Shown here: piece by piece, positions 9,634 to 19,467 of the stretch
Position numbering within the stretch: the stretch's first letter is position 1
Layout of the letters: every line of letters begins with the position of its first letter
DNA from: Haliclona indistincta
Taxonomy: Eukaryota > Porifera > Demospongiae > Haplosclerida > Chalinidae
Assembly (NCBI GenBank): GCA_964017065.1
Contig: OZ024791.1
Coordinates: 8,207,471 to 8,271,470 of the forward strand
DNA length: 64,000 nucleotides
Reading direction: 5' to 3'
The notes under the pieces: model-generated
Database searches by the model: none
What the model was told of the DNA's origin: nothing
The model's input: only the letters and a program-made list of their open reading frames with translations
Position numbers and translations under genes: made by a program

Positions 9634-10202
9634 TTAAGGGGGCGGTGCATGATTTTATGGGGGACTTTGATGTGCTGCATCTTGTTTTCTGCTTAGCATA
9701 TATGCACAAAAGTGCTTTTATTGATTAGACCAAGTCTAACACTACCTGCCGTGCAACTATGGCGAGCTGGTGACGCTCTCGGGTACGCACAAAAGACCTC
9801 GCTTCTGCTACATGGTTTGTACACGTTTTCTCGACTTCTGAGCTAGAGATCGACGCGCTGTAAACGCAGTACTATTCAGTACCATCTTGCGCAGAAACGT
9901 ATAGAGCGATTTGTCGATATTCGTTCGCGAAGGTAGCAAAGCAGCGTTCGTGCACTAGAAAAAACTACGCTGTAAAAAAAGTAAGCGCTATTACGAAAAT
10001 TCGCTCTATACGTTTGTGCGCAAGATGCTACTGAATAGCACTGCGTTTACAGCGCGTCGATCTCTTGCTCAGAAGTTGAGAAAACGTGTACAAACCATCC
10101 GTGTATTATTTCTGCCATACTCTTATGGGAGATCGGTTTGTTTATAAATAGTTATTCAACTATGAATAATTTGAATATTAAGTCCTTGCACCGCCACCTT
10201 AA
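9634..10202. mobile_element. Foldback MITE flanked by TTAA
   Basis: The ends are TTAAGGGGGCGGTGCA (9634-9649) and TGCACCGCCACCTTAA (10187-10202), a 16-bp terminal inverted repeat with one mismatch, bounded by TTAA on both sides. A second, longer inverted pair lies inside: about 9810-9920 complements about 9995-10110 (for example atggtttgtacacgttttct against its complement before 10100). TTAA duplication is the hallmark of piggyBac-superfamily insertion, so this is likely a non-autonomous piggyBac-type or TTAA-specific foldback element. No transposase is present. It lies just upstream of the first visible exon of the SUDS3-like gene. Confidence 0.6.
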
Positions 10203-10374
10203 AGGTGGCGGGTTGGCCACTTTTAATGAGATTCATTACTTGAAAGGCCCTGACATACAAATCGACGCCATATATTTCATCAAGATTCGCGTGTTTTATT
10301 TTCGCAGTTTAAGCGAAAATTACCCACTATGCACTAATAACTTAGTCAATACTCACTCATTTTCATTGTCTTAG

Positions 10375-10998
10375 GGCTCAAGTCGCACACCAGGAAAGCA
10401 CTCTTCACTAACAGGTGTGTTTTAGTGGGTGTGTCCATTACTAAGCTAGGTAAGTGTGTTTGTTGTTACAGGTCAGAATGAAGCCAGTAGTCCTGCAGGA
10501 GGAGCTGTGTATGAGGCTAGAGTAGAAGACGGCAGACTACACTACGAGGGCAAATGGTAAGTTACACAACTGTGTGACTACACCAATTAACCGTAGCTTA
10601 GTTTCATTTGAGTATTTTCAGTAGCTTACATCTGCGAAAATTTGATCAAAATTGCAACAATAAAATTATGTGATAATTGTATGTATAATTTTATTATTTT
10701 TCCGCAGCTTTGCTAAAAACCAACACGTGATTGTGGAATGTAAAGACACTTCCATGGTCGAGATGTGAGTCACTTAGAGCTACACCTATATCGTATCATT
10801 AATTTCTTTTTCTCTCTATAGTGCAATCATATCTTCGATCTCTCAGAGCGAGGTAAGCTCATGTCATGCAGCCTAGTCTTAGCACCATCTCTTCTACCTC
10901 AGGTATGGTTGAAGACTCTTCCGGAACACACCAGAATGAAAGTGTACCTGTCACAGCTCACACGAGGAAAATACATCCTCAAACGAAAGAGCAACTAA
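10375..10998 (+). CDS. SUDS3: SUDS3/BRMS1-family (Sds3) C-terminal part, 5' end missing
   Basis: Five exons join in phase: 10375-10414, 10472-10555, 10708-10764, 10822-10852 and 10903-10998. They encode a peptide ending VYLSQLTRGKYILKRKSN. It matches the C-terminal third of Sds3: the family's EARIEDGKLYY motif appears as EARVEDGRLHYEG, then an ISS segment, then the MRIYLGQLQRG motif as MKVYLSQLTRG. Sds3 is a scaffold of the Sin3-HDAC co-repressor complex in the nucleus; its N-terminal coiled coil and Sin3-binding region are not found. Upstream is the TTAA element and then collagen flank, so the 5' exons are lost or displaced. It may be a relic or a gene with a distant, unseen start. Convergent with MIF1, 91 bp away. 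Confidence 0.7.
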
Positions 10999-11089
10999 CA
11001 CTACTAGCCTTCCCTTCCCTCTCTCGATAGTTCGTGTTAATAATACTTTATCAGATTGATCATACATGATATTAACAATGAAGAGTTTT

Positions 11090-11566
11090 TTACTTAGCAC
11101 CAATGATCGTATCAAAGGTCGTTCCATCGTAACCAACTTCAAATGCAGGTTTATTGGTAAAATAGATGTAGGCTCTAGAAAGAGAAAAAAAAATCAATGA
11201 AGAAGGACTAACAGCTTATTAAAGTACTTTTTGGGCTCAATTCCTAGCTCTTTTTGGATGAATTCAGAGACTGATTTAGAGATTCGTTGGTTGGCGGTTG
11301 GACCGAGGTTACCGATGGACATCACCTCGATGTGTGCAGCTGGGTCGGTGGTGTTGCCGTGTGATAGCAGAAGGTCAGGGAATATTATCACCTGACAGTA
11401 CTGGGTTGTGAAATGGGCAGGTCAGCACGTGTTCTCGCTTGCTGCAGCTACTTCTTACCTCTATTGGTTTGCGAATCGCCTCTTGGAACATCTGCGAGGC
11501 CTTGTGCAAGAAATCTGACGCCAAAGCGCTCTTGTGAACGTTGGTACGAATGATAAGAGTAGGCAT
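11090..11566 (-). CDS. MIF: Macrophage migration inhibitory factor homologue 1 (MIF1)
   Basis: Three exons on the minus strand: 11459-11566, 11228-11400 and 11090-11174, giving 121 aa (human MIF is 115). The mature N-terminus is MPTLII with the catalytic Pro2 of the tautomerase superfamily. RKPIEYC aligns without gaps to the KPPQYI segment, GNTTDPAAHIEVMSIGNLGP covers the SIGKIG region, and a C-terminal Tyr-Ile-Tyr-Phe strand follows. The exon 2 acceptor is cccag before TAC; this choice keeps the ungapped alignment. MIF is a small trimeric cytokine/tautomerase, secreted without a signal peptide, consistent with its absence here. Introns are 58 and 53 bp. The gene is duplicated as MIF2 and shares a duplicated block with SUDS3-like and ATPSCKMT-like sequences. 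Confidence 0.9.
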
Positions 11567-11682
11567 GTTGGCTGCTAGCCTGCTTCACTCCAGCTAACTT
11601 CCGGTAAGGTGTGGTTAATAATGATTATTGAGGGAGTGGCTGGTTCTTTTTAATACAGCACACTTCATGATCATTCACTTGT

Positions 11683-11965
11683 TCACCTTCCAGAGATATC
11701 CTGCCTGTGGAACTCTGTCTGCTTGCTGACTCCATTATAGAGAGCTCTCATTCTCGACCACAGCACTAACCATAGCCTTTGGTTAGGTCCACCACTCTTC
11801 CATGCAGCTGGTCTTGATTTCAGCCCCGCCATCACATTCTGCACCTGGGCAGTGCTGGCTGGTACATACGGCAAGCAATACCGGCGTAGAGCTGGTAGCA
11901 GGAAGGGTACAGCTCCGCCCATTAGGATCATGCACCCACCACAGACCAACCAATGTCTGCATGGC
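11683..11965 (-). pseudogene. ATPSCKMT-like methyltransferase fragment
   Basis: Exon 2 (SRMRALYNGVSKQTEFHRQD) and part of exon 1 (GGAVPFLLPALRRYCLPYVP) of the methyltransferase at 13607-14685 are recognisable, but the intron and the SAM-binding GSGDGR motif have been deleted between them. The N-terminal end is replaced by a collagen scrap from 11966. It is the decayed copy from the first unit of the duplicated block. Confidence 0.8.
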
Positions 11966-12022
11966 AGCTGTGCTGATACTAATGGAGGGTAGTCTATCAT
12001 GTTCAAGCAAGTTGTAATGGTC
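11966..12022 (+). pseudogene. 57-bp scrap of short-chain collagen gene (fragment C)
   Basis: The sequence reads tgctgatactaatggaggg, then a segment like tctatcatgtt and aagcaagttgtaatggtct. This corresponds to the collagen SADTNGG...VEASCNGL coding segment found in all array copies (for example 4200-4256), with a tag stop and frame damage. It lies exactly at the junction between the decayed ATPSCKMT copy and the decayed SUDS3 copy. Confidence 0.8.
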
Positions 12023-12198
12023 TATCTTCGATTTCTCAGAGCAAGGTAAGCTCATATGTGATGCAGCCTAGCTCTTAGCACCTCAGGTGTGGTTAAAGCA
12101 TACATCGATATCTTCCGGAACATACCAGAATGAAAGTGTACCTGTCACAGCTCACACGAGGAAAATACATCCTCAAACGAAAGAGCAACTAACACTAC
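12023..12198 (+). pseudogene. Second copy of SUDS3-like last exons, disrupted
   Basis: Matches the last two exons of 10375-10998, including the intervening short intron and the same VYLSQLTRGKYILKRKSN ending with taa. A short insertion (catacatcgat) after the VWLK codons and truncation of the upstream exons break it. It is the second-block counterpart of the SUDS3-like gene. Confidence 0.85.
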
Positions 12199-12283
12199 TA
12201 GCCTTCCCTTCCCTCTCTCGATAGTTCGTGTTAATAATACTTTATCAGATTGATCATATGATTAACAATGAATTAAAAGTTTT

Positions 12284-13552
12284 TTACTTAGCACCAATGA
12301 TCGTATCATAGGTGGTTCCATCGTTACCAACTTCAAATGCAGATTTATTGGTGAAGTAGATGTAGGCTCTAGAAAGAGATAAAATCAATGAAAAAGGACT
12401 AACAGCTTATTAAAGTACTTTTTGGGCTCAATTCCTAGCTCTTTTTGGATGAATTCACAGACTGCTTTAGAGATTCGTTGGTTGGCGGTTGGACCGAGGC
12501 TACCGATGGACATCACCTCGATGTGTGCAGCTGGGTCGGTGGTGTTGCCGTGTGATAGCAGAAGGTCAGGGAATATCATCACCATACAGTACTGGGTTGT
12601 GAAATGGGTGGGTCAGCGGGATAGTATCGGTTCACCTACTCCCGTTTCACGTTCTGTTTTGCCTAGTCATGTGCGCGCAAGCCGTCTTCAGCGGCTTATA
12701 TTATCTGGGTCCGGCTTTGTTCGATCGATCACCCCCTTTAAAACGGTTACACCATCTCGTCCCGCCCCCAATAATTATCGGCATTACTACAGCTACAGTA
12801 ACGACTAAACCCTACACCTTAAAAACCTCCTAACCGTGCAAAGTCGGCAAGGTCATCCTAAATCGGATCGTTCTAAATAGGGACTCCGGCCTTAGTCAAG
12901 AAGGTTTCTAAAAAGACTTGTGGCTAACAAAAAAGTTAAAAACTATGGCACAAGTAACCACACACCACAGACTAACAATGCATGGGCAGCAGACAATTAA
13001 GTTATAATAAATTATTATTCATTATCGTGACGTATTAACATCCTGTTTCAAAGCGGGTTATCTACGTGTGCGCGCGTACAGAATCACTATGAAGGCTTGT
13101 TTGTAGCACAGCTTGTTCCGGTGGCTCAGCGGTGGTTTATAATGCAATCTTTCAGGGTTCGATTCTTGCTGTATTTTTTTTTACAGAAAACTTATTTTTA
13201 GCTAATTGCTCGACGATGCTTAGCTAGGGCCGAAGGTCCTGTATAGGACGACCCTCCCGACGATCCTTAGGCTTAGCAAGGGCCGAAGGCCCGGTTAGGA
13301 CGATCCTCTCGACTTTGCGCAGTTAGGAGAAGGTTTAGGGTTTTGTTTTATACTTTTGGTAGGCCCTTAGTAGGCAAATGGGAGTAGGTGAACAGGTACC
13401 AAATCGTGCTGCACGTGTTCTCACTTGCTGCAGCTACTTCTTACCTCTATTGGTTTGCGCATCGCCTCATGGAACATCTGCGAGGCCTTGTGCAAGAAAT
13501 CTGACGCCACAGCGCTCTTGTGAACGTTGGTACGAATGATAAGAGTAGGCAT
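12284..13552 (-). CDS. MIF: Macrophage migration inhibitory factor homologue 2 (MIF2)
   Basis: Three minus-strand exons: 13445-13552, 12419-12591 and 12284-12368, giving 121 aa and differing from MIF1 by only a few residues (for example A-M-R for A-I-R before KPIE, and YCMVMIF for YCQVIIF). Catalytic Pro2 is kept. Intron 1 is 853 bp instead of 58 bp because of a mobile insertion (12618-13411). Splice sites remain intact with acceptor cccag before TAC, so the gene can still be functional. It arose by duplication of the SUDS3-MIF-ATPSCKMT block. Function as for MIF1: tautomerase-fold cytokine-like protein. Confidence 0.88.
12618..13411. mobile_element. Foldback insertion with tRNA-like module in MIF2 intron 1
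   Basis: MIF1 intron 1 provides the empty site: ggtcagc is followed directly by acgtgttctc there, whereas here about 794 bp intervenes. The insert ends are inverted: ggttcacctactcccgttt (12629-12647) against gggagtaggtgaac (13380-13393). Sub-terminal inverted pairs continue inside (aaaccctacacc...cctcctaaccgtgcaaagtcg against cgactttgcgcagttaggag...). There is no clear target duplication and no protein. The internal A-box/B-box module suggests a SINE-like or composite origin. Confidence 0.6.
13122..13181 (+). promoter_or_regulatory. tRNA-like Pol III promoter (A box, B box, T-run)
   Basis: An A-box-like tggctcagcggt (13122-13133) is followed 23 bp later by a B-box-like ggttcgattct (13157-13167), then a nine-T run (13173-13181) that would stop RNA polymerase III. 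The spacing is that of a tRNA-derived promoter, but no complete cloverleaf with anticodon arm could be made, so this is not called as a tRNA gene. It probably represents a tRNA-derived SINE head inside the foldback insertion. Confidence 0.5.
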
Positions 13553-13606
13553 GTCGGCTGCTAGCCTGCTTCACTAGCACTCTAGCTAACTTCCGGTAGG
13601 CTGTGG

Positions 13607-14685
13607 TTAATAATGATTATTGAGGGAGTGGCTGGTTCTTTTTAATACAGTGTCCATGTCATACATCCACACACAGTCTATCCCCAGTCCTGTACTGGAT
13701 GAGGGCTCCCAGCCTGGGAATGGAAACCGACAGGCAATCACTTGTGCTCCTTTACTAGCGTCCATAATCAGCTTCTTCTTCAACTGCTGCATCTGCAAAA
13801 TAACAAGAACACTGTCACAACTCGACAATAGAGAGTTTAATTACATGTTTATTTGCACCAACAGCTAACGTCTGACAGTGCTGACGTCAGAAATTAGCAT
13901 GTGATCCGCCGTTAACCCCAGCCTAGCGTTCCATTTTCCCGTTTACAACGGCTGGCACCTGGTTTTCAAAGACTTCTCGCTTCTTTCGTCTAGCTTTCAT
14001 TCACGTTGGCTAGCACAAAGGCACATGTATTTGGTGTTTTTTTGGTGTTTTAGTAAAATACTGTGATAAGTGGTGACATCATTGTACCGGCCGTTGACGT
14101 TCAGCCATGTGGCGTAACTAAAACTCTCTATCCTTGCAACGATCAATTCATACCATTTCATCCACACCAAAGATAATCACTGTATTATACTGAGAGAGGT
14201 TGACCTGTAGATCAAGCAGTGACACACTTCGTTATCATTCAATTGTTCACCTTCCAGAGATCCTGCCTGTGGAACTCTGTCTGCTTGCTGACTCCATTAT
14301 AGAGAGCTCTCATTCTTGACCACAGCACTAACCATAGGTTAAGCTCATACCCTACTGCATAGTGTCCTGACCTAGCCGCTGCGGTCACCTGTACACCACC
14401 ATCACAAGATGACAGCTAGCAACTCTTCTCGTCACTCACAACTCGTCCATCTCCGCTGCCTAGGTCCACCACTCTTCCAGCTGGTCTTGATTTCAGCACC
14501 GCCATCACATTCTGTACCTGGGAAGTGCTGGCTGGTACGTACGGCAAGCAATACCGGCGTAGAGCTGGTAACAGGAAGGGTACAGCTCCGCCCACTAGGA
14601 TCACTCCAGCACCCACCACAGACCAACCAATGTAGACAGCACGTCTTCTCCACTTCTCGTTACTGGAGACTGCAGATCCATCCAT
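13607..14685 (-). CDS. ATPSCKMT: ATPSCKMT/FAM173-like mitochondrial lysine methyltransferase
   Basis: Four minus-strand exons: 14440-14685, 14251-14388, 14154-14204 and 13607-13792, giving about 206 aa. A hydrophobic N-terminal segment (VYIGWSVVGAGVILVGGAVPFLL) is followed by ALRRYCLPYVPAS, matching the FAM173 pre-methyltransferase segment. Next come SAM-binding motif I (VVDLGSGDGRVV), YELNLWLV, DLWKVNLSQYN, and the family's C-terminal VIACRFPFPGW. Human FAM173B/ATPSCKMT trimethylates the ATP synthase c-subunit in the inner mitochondrial membrane, and FAM173A modifies the ADP/ATP translocase. Which is the orthologue cannot be settled here. Exon 4 ends with an unusual short tail (about 12 residues after YDMDTVL). 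Confidence 0.88.
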
Positions 14686-14836
14686 TGACGCAGGTTAGCA
14701 GCTAACAGATAACCTGTAGTCGACCCAGTGACAAGAACCCGGGCAGAACCACGTGTGTAACCACGCCTACGGTTTAGACCATGCCTTTTTAATGGGTGGA
14801 GTTTACAGTTTGGCGGGAAACTGGCTAGAAAGAAAG

Positions 14837-15921
14837 ATGACGACAAGAGAGAGTCTTCTTGGGCCTCCCAAGAGGCAAAAGCCGCAAAATCCTACCATGA
14901 CAAAACCTGGAGCGACTACTAAACGCAAGTCTCGGGCACCAGCGGGCAGTCGTCCATCTTTGCAGCAGAAATCCCGTCCAAGTAACGCCACTGGCAGCAG
15001 AAGAAGGTGACTCTAGCTCTGTCTTGCGGGTGAGAGATTTCTTGTTTCACAGCTCCAGGACCAGTATGTATGGATCAGCTCCTCCTGTAAAGAAAGATCC
15101 TCGTCCTCTCAGTGACAAGAGTGAGCAAGCATAGATGATACAAACCTTTTTATCTCTCCCTCCCTCCCTCTCTCCCTAGGTTATCAGCAGGTCTCCATAA
15201 GACGGCTGTGTGCTGTAAGTGTACTTTTCATATATCACTCACTCTCTTCCTACTCTAACATACAGTATCTTGCTGAGAGTGGTTATTCACAAGAAGTGAA
15301 ACCACGTGCTCTGCAGTCCCCATCAACTAGGGACTTTATACACATCTTGAATGTGAGGATACTGGTGTGACGAGGTGTCATCCTCTCTCTCGCTACAGTT
15401 TCTATTAGGTCAGATTGATGAATCACTGATGATCAATGGATTCAAAATCGATGAAGAGGTACCCGTGGTGCTGAAACAACTCGGGTAAACTAGCTAGCAG
15501 CATGTTACACACCAGTCATGAATGCCGCTTGTCAAACAGGTATCCGTTCAATGTCAGCAAGCATCATTTGTTGTCAGTTGGTAGTCCTCACTCATGGCCG
15601 ATTATACTAGGAGTGCTCATGTGGCTGGTTGAAGTAAGCCTGTCTGTCTGTCTCACTGAGTGTCAGTGTTGTGCCGTCTCATAGGGTGAACTAGAGGATA
15701 CAACTTCACAAATACTCTTCTCACAAGGATTTGAATTCGAAGAAGAAGGATCAAATCAAGATGAGGTAGAGCTCTTTTATGAGTGGTTTCTACTCTGGTC
15801 TCTCTCTCCCTCTCTCAGGAACGGTTTGTGATGGAAACAGAGATCTACAAATGCTACATGAAGTATGGATCAGAGTCAGAAGAATACCAGGGAAATCTGA
15901 AGGTCATCAAGGACTCTTTTG

Positions 15922-16002
<81 letters not shown>

Positions 16003-16011
16003 TCTCTCTCA

Positions 16012-16042
<31 letters not shown>

Positions 16043-16049
16043 CTCTCTC

Positions 16050-16101
<52 letters not shown>

Positions 16102-16110
16102 TCTCTCTCA

Positions 16111-16141
<31 letters not shown>

Positions 16142-18047
16142 CTCTCTCTCATCTCTCTCTCTCTGCTGTTATCGCCATTTGTCTGCTATGTAGGTCAAAT
16201 GTGTCAGTTAGTCTTGGAGAGTAAGTCAACACACATCACTCACATTGGTCACTCACTGACTGATCACTCATGCCTGTTTTTATTATAGAGCTGGAAGAGA
16301 TGACAGAGATGACCACACAGCTGGAACAAGTAGTAGAACAACTATCTTATTCTTCCGTTAGTAAAAATATTATTGATCTCATTTTGCTTACGTAACCATT
16401 CATTTCACTCTCCCTATCTCCCTCTCTCTCTCTCCCTCTCTATATATATCTCTCTCTCTCAGATACAATCCCTCCAAGCCAGTATCAGTGCTATGGTTGA
16501 CAACAGGTATATGACTCACATTACTCTGTCTCATAGCATGTCTCCTGATCACTTCTCTATCTCTAGAAATGCCTATGTTGACTACATTAATAATGAGCTT
16601 GTTCCTCGTATTAAGAAGTTTGAAGAGCTGTGCCAGGACATAGAAGCATTCAGTTGTCAAACAGGTAAGTCTCTCTGGACTCATTGTTGCTGTATGACCC
16701 TCATACCATTACAGAGACACAGATCACAGCTACAGACGAGAGATCAGCTAAACTACTCGAACAGATCAGTGAGCAGCCCATGAGCTCTGATGAGGCACGC
16801 AAGCTGAAGCAGACCATCAAGGATTATAGAGAGACGGTAGCTAAGCTGAGGGTGATGGCAGACGAGGGCAGCCAGCAGCGATCAGAGCTGCAAATGCAGC
16901 ACAATCAGAGCGTGTTGAGTATAGACAGGAACAGCAGAGAGGTCAATGACAAGCTGAGGAAACTAGCCGCCATTGTACCTGATGCAGCCAGTCTACCCAC
17001 CATGGACTATGATGGCAGCAAGCGAGCGGAACCAGTAGTACTCAACCAGTTAGTAGCACAGAGCAAGCTCATTAAGGTAGGTTGAGGCAGTTGATCTGTT
17101 GCAATCATTCATAACTGGATGGATCATTTATTTGCTGTTTCTCACAAAAGCTAAAAGCTTACAACCTAATTTTTATCCTGAATTATTGTCTTGTTCAAAG
17201 CATTCTTCTGACGGGCCCATAATGAGAGTGCTAAGTATCAGCTTTATTTCAGTATCATCAACAACATACTGTGAATAGTGCACTTCTTTTTCCCTTCTTT
17301 CATCAGCAAGGACTCCAGGAGATCAATCAGAGAGTCGCTGCCATTTTATCAGAGACGGAAGCAAAGATCATTAACAGCGAGTCCGTCAAATCACAAGTGA
17401 GTAGCACAAGATTAGCTCACTGCTGAGCTATCCTTTTCCGACACAGTGCCAGAGCACTGTCACTGCTAAGCAGCTTGAGAAAGAGAACTTGGAACACAAA
17501 GTCGAGATAGAGACAACTTCACTACAGCAGAAGAAAAGAGTGAGCTCGGCCGCACACCTGTTGCACTCATACTAGCTGTCTTGCTGTAGAAACTAGAGGG
17601 ACAGCAGAAGGCTTCGTTGACAGAGAAGCACGCACTCGAAAAACAGCTCATGGGCCTTCAAGAGAAGCTGCAGGATGACATTACAAAGAAGAGACACCAT
17701 GATCTCATGAAACAGTAAGAGAGCATTCGCATTTTAAAAATTAGTTGTTGATGGGTATTGTGTTAGATTTGAAGCAGAGAGACTAGAAATGGCTGAAACC
17801 TCGCGTCAAATAACGGAAGCCTTGCAGGGAAACATTCAATCGTTATCCGTGTACTTCGAAGCTTGTCAGGTACAAGACCTCATTGTCTCTATTCTGTGTT
17901 TCATATCTTCTTCAGATGAAGAGAGAGAGTGTCACTCAGCAAGTGAGCTGTTTAGTGGAAGAGTTCCAAGCTATCAAACTGCCTTCAGTCAAAGCTAAAT
18001 ACGTTAAACCAAAAAAATCAACCAGCTCTCACACCAAGAAGGCATAA
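14837..18047 (+). CDS. NDC80: Kinetochore protein NDC80/HEC1
   Basis: About 15 short exons on the + strand. A basic Ser/Arg/Lys-rich N-terminal tail (MTTRESLLGPPKRQ...) precedes the calponin-homology-like domain: KKDPRPLSDK, YQQVSIRRLC, SPSTRDFIHILNF, GYPFNVSKHHLLSVGSPHSW and ILGVLMWLVE align to human HEC1 ([28 protein letters not shown]). Long coiled-coil exons follow (LKQTIKDYRETVAKLR; KLEGQQKASLTEKHALEKQL) to a short basic C-terminus. NDC80 binds microtubules at the outer kinetochore as part of the NDC80-NUF2-SPC24-SPC25 complex. The start at 14837 is chosen because the exon gives the expected basic tail; an upstream in-frame ATG at 14753 is unlikely. A large CT microsatellite lies in one intron. 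The promoter is shared with the divergent ATPSCKMT-like gene, 151 bp away. Confidence 0.93.
15925..16164 (+). repeat. (CT)n microsatellite in NDC80 intron
   Basis: About 240 bp of CT dinucleotides with periodic catctct interruptions, internally duplicated. It occupies the 3' part of an intron on the sense strand, upstream of the acceptor gctatgtag. The two long Ser-Leu frames across it are artefacts. Confidence 0.95.
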
Positions 18048-18239
18048 ACACACTGAACACACACCATTTCATCACTCCTGTTTCTATTATTATTCTCAAG
18101 TGTAATCGTTCTTATGTTGTTTTCTTGCTGGAATGATGTTGTGCAAGAAATCTAATTTTCGTTACAATCTGGGAGGGGCTGGGGTGCAGCTCCACCCTAG
18201 CTCCAAGGACTGCTCAGATCAGCTAGCTGTTCTGTAGGT

Positions 18240-19467
18240 TATCGTCAAGCTGTAGTAACTGAATCAGAGTGTGCTGCAGCTAGCTAGTAGCACAAAGCAA
18301 GCTAGCTCATCAAGGTAGGTTGAGGCTAGTGTACATGAGTATAGTACAATGAATTGCAGGTTGTTTTAATCTCATTGTATAAGTAGGTCATGTTGATTGT
18401 GTGTTGTTTGTAAGCAGTCATAAGTAAACAAGTGGGTGACATAAAAGGGATCATTTATTTGTTATTACTCTCCATGCTTTAAAACTAAACATGCACTATA
18501 AAAGAAGGATGTTTGACACACCTTTAGCAAGCCGACATTATTGCATCATACTTGTGCCCTACAAACAACACGAGTCATTTGAACTAACATCTATAGTAAT
18601 GATCTGTTAGGCTTATTCATTTTTATCATGTTACATATGGACGAGTGCAGTATTGTAGTCTGAGTATGAGGAAGAGAGGGCATGTTGACAAGTTGTTAAC
18701 AGCATCCTTTATGATGTGGGAAACAACACACATGTGGTACATTACATTTCTGAGCAGTGCTTTATGTCTCCTTCTCCTTCCATCAGCAAGGACTCCATGA
18801 TCAGAGAGTTGCCGCCATTTATCAGAGACGGAAGCAAAGATCATTAACCTCATGCACTGTTGAGACTGCATGAGTTCTTCTTTCCAAGAGCACTGTCAGA
18901 CTCACAGCTAAGAAGCTTGAGAAAGAGAACTTAGAACACAAAGTCGAGATAGAAACAACCTCACTATAGAAAAGAGAGAGGTCAGCCACACATCTACTGC
19001 ACTCGTACTGCATAGCTGCCTCACTGCAGAAATTTGAAGAACAACAAAAAGCTTCGTTGACAGAGAAGCACTCACTTGAAAAACAGCTCATGGGCCTTCA
19101 GGAGAAGCTGCAGGATGATATTACAAAGAAGAGACACCATGATCTCATGAAACAGTAAGAGAGCATTGTAAAGTATCCAAAAGTGGTATTGTGTTAGGTT
19201 TGAAGCTGAGAGACTTGAAATGGCTGAAACCTCACAGCATATAACGGAAGCCTTGCAGGGAGACATTCGATCACTATCCGTGTATTTCGAAGCTTGTCAG
19301 GTACAAGACCTCATTGTCTCTATTCTGTGTTTCATATCCTCTTCAGATGAAGAGAGAGTGTGTCACTCAGCAAGTGAGCTGTTTAGTGGAAGAGTTCCAA
19401 GCTATCAAACTGCCTTCAGTCAAAGCTAAATACATTAAACCCAAAAACCAACCACCAAGAAGGCATT
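18240..19467 (+). pseudogene. Decayed duplicate of the NDC80 3' exons
   Basis: Repeats in order the tail of NDC80 from the exon ending LVAQSKLIK (17040-17075) to the stop: tagtagcacaaagcaagct (about 18285), the QGL..RVAA exon (18786, with a 9-bp deletion and a lost T), the KKLEKENLEHKVEIETTS exon (18910), the SLTEKHSLEKQLMGLQEK exon (19055-19155), the FEAERLEMAETSQHITEAL exon (19198) and the terminal exon (19345-19467). Premature stops and frameshifts in the middle exons break it, yet the last two or three exons remain open with mostly intact splice sites. A 250-bp unrelated stretch at about 18480-18730 is extra. It is a partial tandem duplication, probably non-functional. Confidence 0.85.

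Noticed and set aside
12581..12591. MIF2 as a pseudogene through loss of the exon 2 acceptor
   Set aside because: A cag-to-atg change suggested a lost acceptor, but the true acceptor is cccag nine bases earlier in both MIF copies, which restores an ungapped alignment to MIF.
13122..13181. Possible intact tRNA gene
   Set aside because: A and B boxes are present, but acceptor and anticodon stems cannot be paired; kept only as a tRNA-like promoter module.
15783..16224. Two long frames of Ser-Leu repeats
   Set aside because: They are translation of the CT microsatellite in an NDC80 intron; exon phases on both sides exclude coding.
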